Assembly (NCBI GenBank): GCA_903893335.1
Contig: CAITLX010000563.1
Location: 1 to 7,227, forward strand
DNA from: an uncultured delta proteobacterium
GTDB taxonomy: Bacteria > Myxococcota_A > Polyangia > Polyangiales > Polyangiaceae
Length of the DNA: 7,227 nt
Direction: 5' to 3'
A model generated the notes under the pieces. The model did no database searches and was not told the DNA's origin. It saw only the letters and a program-made list of their open reading frames with translations. The position numbers and the translations under genes were made by a program. Below, in pieces: positions 1 through 5,678 of the stretch; position 1 is the first letter of the stretch; every line of letters starts with the position of its first letter.

Positions 1-878
1 ACCTCGTCGACGACGACGTGCGCGGCGACACCGTCGTGCGCGAGGGGCTCGCGCGCGCCACGACGCGCGTGCGCGAGCGCGTCTTCGCCTCGCTCGGCGT
101 CCCCCTCCCCCCCGCCCGCGTGCGGGTCGCGGCCGATCTGCCGCCGCGCCACGTCGTGCTCTCGCTCTTCGAGGTGCCGGCGCGCGTCGCCGCGCTCGAC
201 GCCTCGATGTCCGACGCAGACGTCGCCGCCCCCGTGGTCGGCCGGGTCGAGCCCATCGTCGCCGCGCGCGCGGCCGACTACCTCGGCATCACCGAGACCC
301 AGACGCTGCTCGATCAGCTCGAGTCGATCGCCCCCGCCATCGTGCGGCAGGTCGTCCCCAAGCCCGTCCCGGTGCCCGTGCTCGCCGACGTGCTGCGGCG
401 CCTGGTCGAGGAGCGCGTCTCGGTGCGCGATCTGCGCGCAATCCTCGAGGCGCTCTCGCAGCTCGCCGCGGTCGAGAAGGATCCGCTCCAGCTCGCCGAG
501 CTGCTGCGCGGCCACCTGCGCCGCGCCACCACCTGGCGCCTGACCCGCGGCGAAGGCGAGCTCGGCGTCTACCTCCTCGACCCGGCCATCGAGGACGAGG
601 TGCGGCGCGCCATCACGCGCACGACCGCCGGCAGCTTCCTCACGCTCGCGCCCGCCGCCGCGCGCGACATCGTGCGCGCCGTGCGCCGCGCGCTCACCGA
701 GGCGCCGCCGCCGGACGCGGGCATCGTCGTGCTCACCCAGCCCGATGTGCGGCGCTTCGTGCGCAAGCTGCTCGAGACGGACCTGCCCGAGGCCACCGTG
801 GTCTCGTTCGCCGAGCTGCTGCCCGAGATCGCCCTGCGTCCGCTGTCGCGCGCGACGCTCGCGGGCCTCGGCGCCTGA
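1..878 (+). CDS. sctV: Type III secretion export gate protein SctV/FlhA family, C-terminal part (5'-truncated)
   Basis: This is the cytosolic half of the inner-membrane export gate, whose C-terminal domains form a nonameric ring that receives chaperone-substrate complexes in type III secretion. The frame is open from the left edge (first full codon at 3), so the N-terminal membrane part is missing and the GTG at 18 is not a real start. Visible family blocks are the SLGVPLPPARVRV strand (about 90-128), YLGITETQTLLDQLE (279-323), the signature VSVRDLRAILEAL (417-455), and the C-terminal DVRRFVRKLLETDLP (744-788) followed by ALRPLSR. The long tail after the VSVRDLR block (LLDPAIEDEV, VVLTQPDVRRFV) resembles non-flagellar SctV more than FlhA. 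Oddity: the stretch between the VLSLFEVPAR strand and the YLGITETQ helix is much shorter than usual, and the familiar GLPA-W motif is absent. It converges with the next gene, 21 bp between stops. Family call is confident; flagellar versus injectisome type is less certain. Confidence 0.9.
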   Translation, partial: LVDDDVRGDTVVREGLARATTRVRERVFASLGVPLPPARVRVAADLPPRHVVLSLFEVPARVAALDASMSDADVAAPVVGRVEPIVAARAADYLGITETQTLLDQLESIAPAIVRQVVPKPVPVPVLADVLRRLVEERVSVRDLRAILEALSQLAAVEKDPLQLAELLRGHLRRATTWRLTRGEGELGVYLLDPAIEDEVRRAITRTTAGSFLTLAPAAARDIVRAVRRALTEAPPPDAGIVVLTQPDVRRFVRKLLETDLPEATVVSFAELLPEIALRPLSRATLAGLGA

Positions 879-903
879 GCGCTACGGCCGCGGCGCGCCT
901 CAG
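875..903. terminator. Candidate bidirectional hairpin between convergent genes
   Basis: The arms CTGAGCGC (875-882) and GCGCCTCAG (895-903) pair over 8 bp with one bulged C at 898. They enclose a 12-nt GC-rich loop and span the stop codons of both convergent genes. There is no T-tract on either side, so a classical intrinsic terminator is not shown. In GC-rich genomes stems this short also arise by chance, and the TGA/TCA of facing stop codons contribute three of the pairs automatically. Confidence 0.3.
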
Positions 904-1757
904 ACCCGGCGCACCTGCATCTCGCGCGGGACGGCGCCGCTGCGCAGCAGCACCTGACGCGCCTCCTTGGCGAGCAGCGGGTGCACCTTCTTCATGGTGA
1001 ACGCCGCGAGCAGCTGCGGGTTGATCTTCATCAGCTTGTGGAGGTCCGTCTTCATCGAGCGAAGATCGTTGGTCGCCACGTGCGCGAACGCGAGCGCGCG
1101 CAGCAGCTGCGGGCGAAGCTCGGCGAGCTCGGCCTCCTCGGGGTCGAACAGCGAGAGGGTGTCGAGCGCCTTCTTCGCGTGCCCGGTGCGCGCCCAGGCC
1201 TCACCGATGACCGACGCGAGCGTGGCGCGCGTCTTGGGGTGCTGGTGGCGCGAGAGGTCGATGGAGTCGACGAGCGCGCGCGCGCGGTCGGTCTCGCCGA
1301 GCAGCAGGTGGATCATCGCGCGCTGCGCGCGCGCCTCGTCGGCCACCGGGGGCAGCACGCGCCCGAGGTCGACCGCCTCGAGCGTCGCGAGCGCCTCGCG
1401 GGCGCCGTCGAGCCCCTCCTGGAGCTGAAGCTGCGCCTTCGCGAAGGTGGCGGCGGTGTCCCCCTTCTTGTAGTCGCTCGCGAGCCGGGCGAGCGCCTCC
1501 TTGCGCCCTTCGGGCGTCTGGGCGCCCTGCACCAGGGCGGCGACGCCGCGCGCCTTCTTCACGTAGCGCACGAGCCAGACGCCGCCGCCGGCGACCGCCA
1601 GGGTGACGGCCACCGCGACGCCGTACGACCAGGGGCGCCCGATGAGCGCCATCACGACCCAGACGGCCAGGAGGATCGCGCCGACCCGCAGGGCGGTCTT
1701 CTTCACGGCGTCGGCCGAGAGCGGATCGAGGGACGCGGCGGAGGCGGGCTTGGTCAC
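900..1757 (-). CDS. Two-helix membrane protein with TPR-like cytosolic domain, function unknown
   Basis: A 285-residue protein that I do not recognise as a named family. Residues about 25-40 (VGAILLAVWVVMALIG) and 44-63 (SYGVAVAVTLAVAGGGVWLV) are two transmembrane helices joined by a tight turn. KK before the first and RYVKKAR after the second suggest both ends are cytosolic. Residues about 82-260 are all-helical with TPR-like pairs, for example AMIHLLLGETDRARALVDSI and GEAWARTGHAKKALDTLSLF, so this part is probably a protein-protein interaction scaffold. I chose the GTG at 1757. An in-frame TTG at 1793 would add 12 residues (LRARPWRYDPR) that look like translated intergenic DNA; neither start has a clear Shine-Dalgarno site. 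It begins 42 bp after the PerM-like gene stop and is probably the last gene of that operon. The frame is secure; the role is unknown. Confidence 0.85.
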   Translation of the reverse strand: MTKPASAASLDPLSADAVKKTALRVGAILLAVWVVMALIGRPWSYGVAVAVTLAVAGGGVWLVRYVKKARGVAALVQGAQTPEGRKEALARLASDYKKGDTAATFAKAQLQLQEGLDGAREALATLEAVDLGRVLPPVADEARAQRAMIHLLLGETDRARALVDSIDLSRHQHPKTRATLASVIGEAWARTGHAKKALDTLSLFDPEEAELAELRPQLLRALAFAHVATNDLRSMKTDLHKLMKINPQLLAAFTMKKVHPLLAKEARQVLLRSGAVPREMQVRRV

Positions 1758-1799
1758 GCGGGGGTCATAGCGCCAGGGTCGGGCCCGAAGCAACCCGCG

Positions 1800-3089
1800 T
1801 CAGCTCGGCGGAGCCGGCGGCACGAAGCTGTCGGGCGGGGCCTCGTCGCCGAACGCCACCAGGCGCAAATGCAGGAACAAGCTCTGGGCGATCGACATGA
1901 CGGGCACCGCGAGCAGCGCCCCGGGGACGGCGAAGAAGTGCTCGCCGACCAGCAGCGAGAAGACGACGAGCACGGGGTGGATCTTCGCCGCGTCGCCGAT
2001 GATCTTCGGGTTGAGGAAGTTGGCCTCGAGCTGGTGGATGCCGACGATCCAGGCGAGCACCAGCACCGCGGTGTGCAGCGACTGCGTGAGCGCCACCGCG
2101 ACGATCGGGATCGAGCTGAAGATCGAGCCGAAGATCGGCACGAGCGACATGACGCCCGCGAGCACCGCGAGGATCGGCCAGTACTTGAGGCCGAACAGCG
2201 AGAAACCCACCGCCGAGAGCACGCCATTGACCAGGCAGATGAGCAGCTGACCGCGCACGACGCCCGCGAGCCCCTGATCGACGCGCGCGACGAGCGCGTC
2301 GAACGAGCGTCGCGACGGCGGGCGCACGAGCGAGCGGAAGAAGTCGTAGACGCGCTCGCGCGTGATCATGAGGTACGCCGCGAGCATGAACGTCATGAAG
2401 AAGATGAAGATGGCGCGCGAGACGGCGGCGACCACGTCGCGCCCGAGCCGCAGGAGCTCGACGACGTTCTTCTGGCCGTAGGCGAGCGCGCGCGAGGCTG
2501 CCTCGGTGCCGAGGTTCGCGAGATCGAACGGCCGCGCAGCGGCGCGCGGCGAGATCGGCTCGATGCGCCAGTGGCCGTCGCCCACCTGGCGCACGTCGAC
2601 CCCCGCCCCCACGTCGATGTCCCACGAGCCGTCGGCGCGCCGCGACAGGTGCGCGTCGGGCTCTCCGGGCGCCGCCGCCGGAGGGGGCTCGGCCGACACC
2701 TGGTCGAGGTGGATCCCGGTGCGCCGCACGAGCCAAGCGCGCGCCGCCGGCACGTACTCGTCGCGCGCCTTGAGCGCGAGCGACGGGGCGTCGGCGATCA
2801 GGCTCTGCATCTCGGCCACGAGCCGCGGCGCGGTCGCCGCGACCGACGCCCACCCGCCGAGCAGCACGAAGGCGTAGACGACGAGCACCGCCGCCCAGCG
2901 CGGTAGCCTCGCGCGCTCGACGCGCCGCACGAGCGGCGTGAGCACGTACGCGAGCACGATCGCGAGCACGAAGGGGAAGAGCACCTCGTGCGACAGCGCG
3001 AGCACGAGCGCCGCCACACCGGCGCTGACCGAGAGGAAGATGACCCGCCCCCGGCGCGACCCCGAGGCGCCGTCAGGGGAGCGCGGCAT
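1800..3089 (-). CDS. AI-2E/PerM family (UPF0118) membrane transporter
   Basis: A 429-residue polytopic inner-membrane protein of the AI-2 exporter/PerM family, whose members are credited with autoinducer-2 export, Na+/H+ antiport or permease roles; the substrate here cannot be read from sequence. N-terminal hydrophobic helices lie at about 14-33, 36-54 and 64-86. A long soluble stretch follows (about 90-215), then helices at about 221-242, 283-300, 304-334, 338-352 and 372-405. Family hallmarks are visible: GLAGVVRGQLLICLVNGVL (273-291), VPIFGSIFSSIP (317-328) and HQLEANFLNPKIIG (352-365). The insert at about 130-195 is proline- and glycine-rich with WDIDV and WRIEP segments and is longer than I expect for the family. 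The ATG at 3089 lies inside the 3' end of the HIT gene (17-bp overlap), which implies translational coupling. The C-terminal tail PPDSFVPPAPPS is low complexity. Confidence 0.93.
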   Translation of the reverse strand: MPRSPDGASGSRRGRVIFLSVSAGVAALVLALSHEVLFPFVLAIVLAYVLTPLVRRVERARLPRWAAVLVVYAFVLLGGWASVAATAPRLVAEMQSLIADAPSLALKARDEYVPAARAWLVRRTGIHLDQVSAEPPPAAAPGEPDAHLSRRADGSWDIDVGAGVDVRQVGDGHWRIEPISPRAAARPFDLANLGTEAASRALAYGQKNVVELLRLGRDVVAAVSRAIFIFFMTFMLAAYLMITRERVYDFFRSLVRPPSRRSFDALVARVDQGLAGVVRGQLLICLVNGVLSAVGFSLFGLKYWPILAVLAGVMSLVPIFGSIFSSIPIVAVALTQSLHTAVLVLAWIVGIHQLEANFLNPKIIGDAAKIHPVLVVFSLLVGEHFFAVPGALLAVPVMSIAQSLFLHLRLVAFGDEAPPDSFVPPAPPS

Positions 3090-3591
3090 GGGCCCCCGGC
3101 AGGTCGGCGAAGTGGGGCTGGAGGTGGCGGTAGGTCGCCTCGAGGTGCTGCGGCATGACGCGAACGTCGGCGACGACGGGCATGAAGTTGGTGTCGCCCG
3201 CCCAGCGCGGCACGACGTGGACGTGCAGGTGCTCGGCGATGCCGGCGCCCGCTGCCTCGCCCAGGTTCATCCCGACGTTGATGCCCTGCGCGCCGACCGC
3301 GCGGCGCAGGCGCTTCACCACCTCGCGGGTCAGCCGGAAGAGCGCGTCGTGCGTCGCGTCGTCGAGGTCGGAGAGGTCGGCGACGTGCACCTTGGGAATG
3401 ACCAGCAGGTGCCCCGCGGCGAACGGGTAGCGGTTGAGCACGACGAACGCGCGCTCGTCGGACACGAGCACGAGATCGCTCGCGAACCGCTCAGGCTCGC
3501 TCGCCGCATAGGTGCAGAAGACGCACGTGCCCGGCGTCTTCTTGGCGAGGATGTACTCCATGCGCCAGGGGGCCCAGAGGGGAGGTCGCAC
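3073..3591 (-). CDS. HIT family protein (Ap4A phosphorylase/hydrolase-like)
   Basis: A 172-residue histidine-triad nucleotide-binding protein, cytosolic, expected to hydrolyse or transfer nucleotidyl groups (diadenosine polyphosphate or AMP-conjugate type substrates). The triad is HLHVHVVPRW at 121-130; by family knowledge the middle histidine, H123, is the nucleophile. The C23-VF-C26 pair suggests the zinc site common in this subgroup. RYPFAAGHLLVIPKVH (54-69) and GDTNFMPV (132-139) match the LWAPWRMEYI-type HIT proteins often annotated as ATP adenylyltransferase or Ap4A phosphorylase. Start choice: family proteins begin just before LWAPWR, so I chose the GTG at 3591. The open frame extends upstream to 3693, but that part is arginine-rich and runs through an intergenic hairpin. 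No Shine-Dalgarno sequence precedes the GTG. The gene lies 157 bp after rpsA and its end overlaps the PerM-like gene by 17 bp. The exact substrate is not determinable. Confidence 0.95.
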   Translation of the reverse strand: MRPPLWAPWRMEYILAKKTPGTCVFCTYAASEPERFASDLVLVSDERAFVVLNRYPFAAGHLLVIPKVHVADLSDLDDATHDALFRLTREVVKRLRRAVGAQGINVGMNLGEAAGAGIAEHLHVHVVPRWAGDTNFMPVVADVRVMPQHLEATYRHLQPHFADLPGAHAALP

Positions 3592-3599
3592 GGCGGACG

Positions 3600-3628
3600 A
3601 AGCTAGCAGACCCAGCCGCCGGCGCGAT
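3600..3628 (-). promoter_or_regulatory. Weak candidate extended -10 promoter just ahead of the HIT gene
   Basis: On the minus strand TGC-TAGCTT (3608-3600) fits an extended -10 element (TG-n-TAnnnT). The hexamer at -35 spacing (ATCGCG, 3628-3623) is poor. Transcription would begin near 3593, almost at the GTG start at 3591, giving a leaderless or nearly leaderless message. That would fit the missing Shine-Dalgarno site. The evidence is only the short motif and its position. Confidence 0.2.
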
Positions 3629-3671
3629 CGCCCGATTGGCCCTCGGCGCCAGCCGCGGCCCCGAAATGCGG

Positions 3672-3704
3672 AGCGCCCGCCCATGGAGACCACGGACGGG
3701 CGCT
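3672..3704 (-). repeat. Inverted repeat downstream of rpsA (second stem)
   Basis: The arms AGCGCCCG (3672-3679) and CGGGCGCT (3697-3704) form a perfect 8-bp stem with a 17-nt loop. It lies just beyond the stronger hairpin that follows rpsA, separated by five bases. The two stems in series could act together in termination or in protecting the rpsA 3' end; there is no T-tract. Confidence 0.4.
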
Positions 3705-3709
3705 TCGCA

Positions 3710-3734
3710 GCGAGGGCCCCTCACGGGGCCTCGC
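3710..3734 (-). terminator. Strong GC hairpin after rpsA (terminator, attenuator or mRNA-end stabiliser)
   Basis: GCGAGGGCCCC (3710-3720) pairs with GGGGCCTCGC (3725-3734), ten pairs with one bulged G and a four-base loop, starting 14 bases after the rpsA stop codon. It is the most stable short hairpin I can see outside coding sequence. No run of T follows on the minus strand, so it is not a textbook rho-independent terminator. It may be a partial terminator or a processing block that uncouples very high rpsA expression from the downstream HIT, PerM-like and TPR genes. Confidence 0.5.
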
Positions 3735-3748
3735 GTCTCTGTCGTCGC

Positions 3749-5476
3749 TTACTTCTTGATCGCGTCGTCGAGCTTGCCGCCGAGCTTCTCCTTGATGAGA
3801 TCGCCCAGCGTGCTGCCGCCGCGCGCGCCTTCGCGCTCGCGCACGACCGCGCTCGCCTGCTGCGCGGTGCCCGACTCGCCCACGTTGCGCATCGTCGCGG
3901 TGACGCGGCGATCCATCGAGTCGACGTTGGCGATCTCGCACTTGATGACGTCGCCGGTGCGGAGCTTCTTGCCCTCCTCCTCGACGATGTCCGACAGCTG
4001 GATCATGACCTCGACGCCCTCGCGAACCCGCGCGAAGATCGCGTAGTCGGCGACGCTGATGACCGTCGCCTGAACGACGACGCCGGGGGGCATCTCGTTG
4101 AGGAGCGTCGGCCACGGGTCGTCGATCAGCTGCTTGACGCCGAGCGAGACCTTCTTGTCGTCGTGGTTGATGCTGAGGATGATGGCCTCGACGTCGTCAC
4201 CCTTGTGGTAGAGGTCCGCCGGGTTGTTGACCTTGAGCGTCCACGAGAGGTCGCTCTTGTGGACCATGCCGTCCACGCCATCCTCGATGCCGACGAACAC
4301 GCCGTAGTCGGTGAGCGAGCGCACCTTGCCGGCGATCTTGTCGCCGGGGCGGTACTTCTCGGTGAAGATCGACCAGGGATCGGGCTCGAGCTGCTTCAGC
4401 CCGAGGCTGATGCGCTTGCTCTTCGCGTCGACCTCGAGCACCTGGCACTCGACCTCCTGGGCCATCTCCACGATCTTCGAGGGGTGCTTGACCTTCTTGG
4501 TCCAGCTCATCTCGCTGACGTGGATGAGACCCTCGACGCCCGGCTCGAGCTCCACGAACGCGCCGTAGTCGGTGACGCTCATGACCTTGCCGCGGACGCG
4601 CTTGCCCGCGGGGTACGCCTCCTCGGCGTGGTTCCACGGGTCTTCCTGCGTCTGCTTGAGGCCGAGCGATACGCGCTCGGTCTCGGCGTTGTACTTGAGG
4701 ACCTTGACGGTGACCTCGTCGCCGACCTGGAAGACCTCGCTCGGGTGGTTGACGCGACCCCAGCTCATGTCGGTGATGTGCAGGAGCCCATCGATGCCGC
4801 CGAGATCGACGAACGCGCCGTACTCGGTGATGTTCTTGATGGTGCCCTTGACGATCATCCCCTCGGTGAGGGTCTGGAGGGTCTTGGCCTTCATCTCGTC
4901 GCGCTCCTTCTCGAGGAGCACACGACGGCTGAGCACGATGTTTCCGCGCTTCTTGTTGAACTTGATGACCTTGAACGCGTAGGTCTGCCCGATCAGCTTG
5001 TCGAGGTTGCGGATGGGGCGGAGATCGACCTGCGAGCCGGGGAGGAACGCCTTGACGCCGCCGCGGATGGTGACCGAGAGGCCCCCCTTCACGCGCTGCG
5101 AGATGGTGCCGTCGATGAGCTCGTCGCGCTCACAGGCGCTCGAGATCTCGTCCCACACCTTCATCTTGTCGGCCTTCTCCTTGGAGAGGCTGACCAGACC
5201 GTCGTCGTTCTCGTGGCTCTCGATGTAGACGTCGACCTTGTCGCCCGCCTTGATCGTGATCTCGCCGCCGGGACCTGCGAACTCGTTGAGGGGGATGACT
5301 CCCTCGCTCTTGCCGCCGATGTCGACGATGACGTTGTCGCGGCCGATCGAGACGATGAGACCGCTGACGATCTCGCCTTCGCGACCGAGATCGCCGGACG
5401 CGATGCTCGCCTCGTAAAGGGCGGCGAAGGAGTCGGTGCCGGCCGTGCCGGCGTCGTTGCTCTGCTGGGTAGTCAT
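3749..5476 (-). CDS. rpsA: 30S ribosomal protein S1
   Basis: A 575-residue protein that binds mRNA on the 30S subunit and helps load structured or weak-Shine-Dalgarno messages. Six S1 (OB-fold) repeats are visible: about 33-100, 119-187, 205-275, 291-362, 377-448 and 464-531. Repeats 3-5 carry the classical YGAFV/YGVFV, GLLHITDMSW / GLIHVSEMSW / GMVHKSDLSW and VSLGLKQ / ISLGLKQ / VSLGVKQ blocks and the DPW linkers. Repeats 1 and 2 are the divergent ribosome-docking type and repeat 6 is degenerate (YAIFARV, no SW). A charged tail ends in LGDLIKEKLGGKLDDAIKK. Length matches full S1. I chose the ATG at 5476 because residues upstream of it are intergenic in character; GAGGA lies 13 nt before it. 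Codon choice is strict (no TTA, CTA or TCA, judged from the open antisense register), as expected for a highly expressed gene. Confidence 0.98.
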   Translation of the reverse strand: MTTQQSNDAGTAGTDSFAALYEASIASGDLGREGEIVSGLIVSIGRDNVIVDIGGKSEGVIPLNEFAGPGGEITIKAGDKVDVYIESHENDDGLVSLSKEKADKMKVWDEISSACERDELIDGTISQRVKGGLSVTIRGGVKAFLPGSQVDLRPIRNLDKLIGQTYAFKVIKFNKKRGNIVLSRRVLLEKERDEMKAKTLQTLTEGMIVKGTIKNITEYGAFVDLGGIDGLLHITDMSWGRVNHPSEVFQVGDEVTVKVLKYNAETERVSLGLKQTQEDPWNHAEEAYPAGKRVRGKVMSVTDYGAFVELEPGVEGLIHVSEMSWTKKVKHPSKIVEMAQEVECQVLEVDAKSKRISLGLKQLEPDPWSIFTEKYRPGDKIAGKVRSLTDYGVFVGIEDGVDGMVHKSDLSWTLKVNNPADLYHKGDDVEAIILSINHDDKKVSLGVKQLIDDPWPTLLNEMPPGVVVQATVISVADYAIFARVREGVEVMIQLSDIVEEEGKKLRTGDVIKCEIANVDSMDRRVTATMRNVGESGTAQQASAVVREREGARGGSTLGDLIKEKLGGKLDDAIKK

Positions 5477-5489
5477 CTGGTGTGTGGAT

Positions 5490-5494
5490 TCCTC
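5490..5494 (-). promoter_or_regulatory. rpsA ribosome binding site
   Basis: GAGGA on the minus strand, followed by 13 bases before the ATG at 5476. This is longer than the usual 5-9 base spacing, but it is the only good anti-16S match near the start and it supports that ATG over the upstream TTG at 5623. Confidence 0.55.
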
Positions 5495-5500
5495 GGGAGT

Positions 5501-5538
5501 CGGCCGACGGGCCGAGCTTGGGCGCGCGCGACGCGCGC
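5501..5538 (-). promoter_or_regulatory. Structured rpsA 5' leader: two tandem hairpins
   Basis: Two stems sit in the leader. GCGCGCG (5522-5528) pairs with CGCGCGC (5532-5538) around a three-base loop. CGGCC (5501-5505) pairs with GGCCG (5510-5514) around a four-base loop. The second ends six bases before the GAGGA ribosome binding site. In E. coli, S1 represses its own translation through a folded leader; a similar role here is inference. Short G/C-only stems are common by chance at this composition. Confidence 0.4.
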
Positions 5539-5594
5539 TCTGCGGATGTCGCGGCCGGACCACGCAGGTTGCGTGCTCTCGGCAAGGGTGGCGG

Positions 5595-5623
5595 CTCCTA
5601 GCCCAGAGCGGAAACCGCGTCAA
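5595..5623 (-). promoter_or_regulatory. Candidate sigma70-type promoter of rpsA
   Basis: On the minus strand TTGACG (5623-5618) matches five of six positions of the -35 consensus. A 17-base spacer follows, then TAGGAG (5600-5595), a weaker -10 that keeps T1, A2 and A5. Transcription would start near 5588, giving a leader of about 112 bases before the rpsA ATG. The strong -35, ideal spacing and position ahead of a highly expressed gene make this the best promoter candidate in the window. Confidence 0.55.
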
Positions 5624-5641
5624 ACGCTAGAGCTTGCGACT

Positions 5642-5656
5642 GGGGCACTTTGCCCC
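5642..5656 (-). terminator. Candidate hairpin terminator after the membrane-anchored unknown gene
   Basis: GGGGCA (5642-5647) and TGCCCC (5651-5656) form a perfect 6-bp stem with a three-base loop. It lies 22 bases after the stop codon of the gene ending at 5679 and ahead of the rpsA promoter candidate. No T-tract follows on the minus strand, so termination efficiency is uncertain. Its position supports a boundary between two transcription units. Confidence 0.4.
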
Positions 5657-5678
5657 CGCGGTACGCGCGAGGCGTGGG

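Noticed and set aside
100..120. C-rich run in sctV as a possible frameshift or phase-variation site
   Set aside because: The tract is interrupted by T and G, the frame reads straight through family sequence (GVPLPPARVRV), and such runs are expected at this composition.
1765..2853. Minus-strand open frame of 362 codons overlapping the PerM-like gene
   Set aside because: It is an arginine/alanine-rich out-of-frame reading of the PerM-like gene, which carries the family motifs in its own frame.
981..2906. Long plus-strand open frame of 641 codons
   Set aside because: Its codons are exact reverse complements of the codons of the TPR and PerM-like genes, so it stays open only because those genes avoid TTA, CTA and TCA. 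The product is a run of R, H, D, E and G with no domain, and it crosses two real genes.
3592..3693. N-terminal extension of the HIT protein from the GTG at 3693
   Set aside because: The added residues are arginine-rich and not family-like, the extension overlaps an intergenic hairpin, and HIT proteins of this type begin just before LWAPWR.
5477..5623. N-terminal extension of S1 from the TTG at 5623
   Set aside because: The 49 extra residues are intergenic in character, the TTG is part of the candidate -35 element, and S1 proteins normally begin close to the MTTQQ position.
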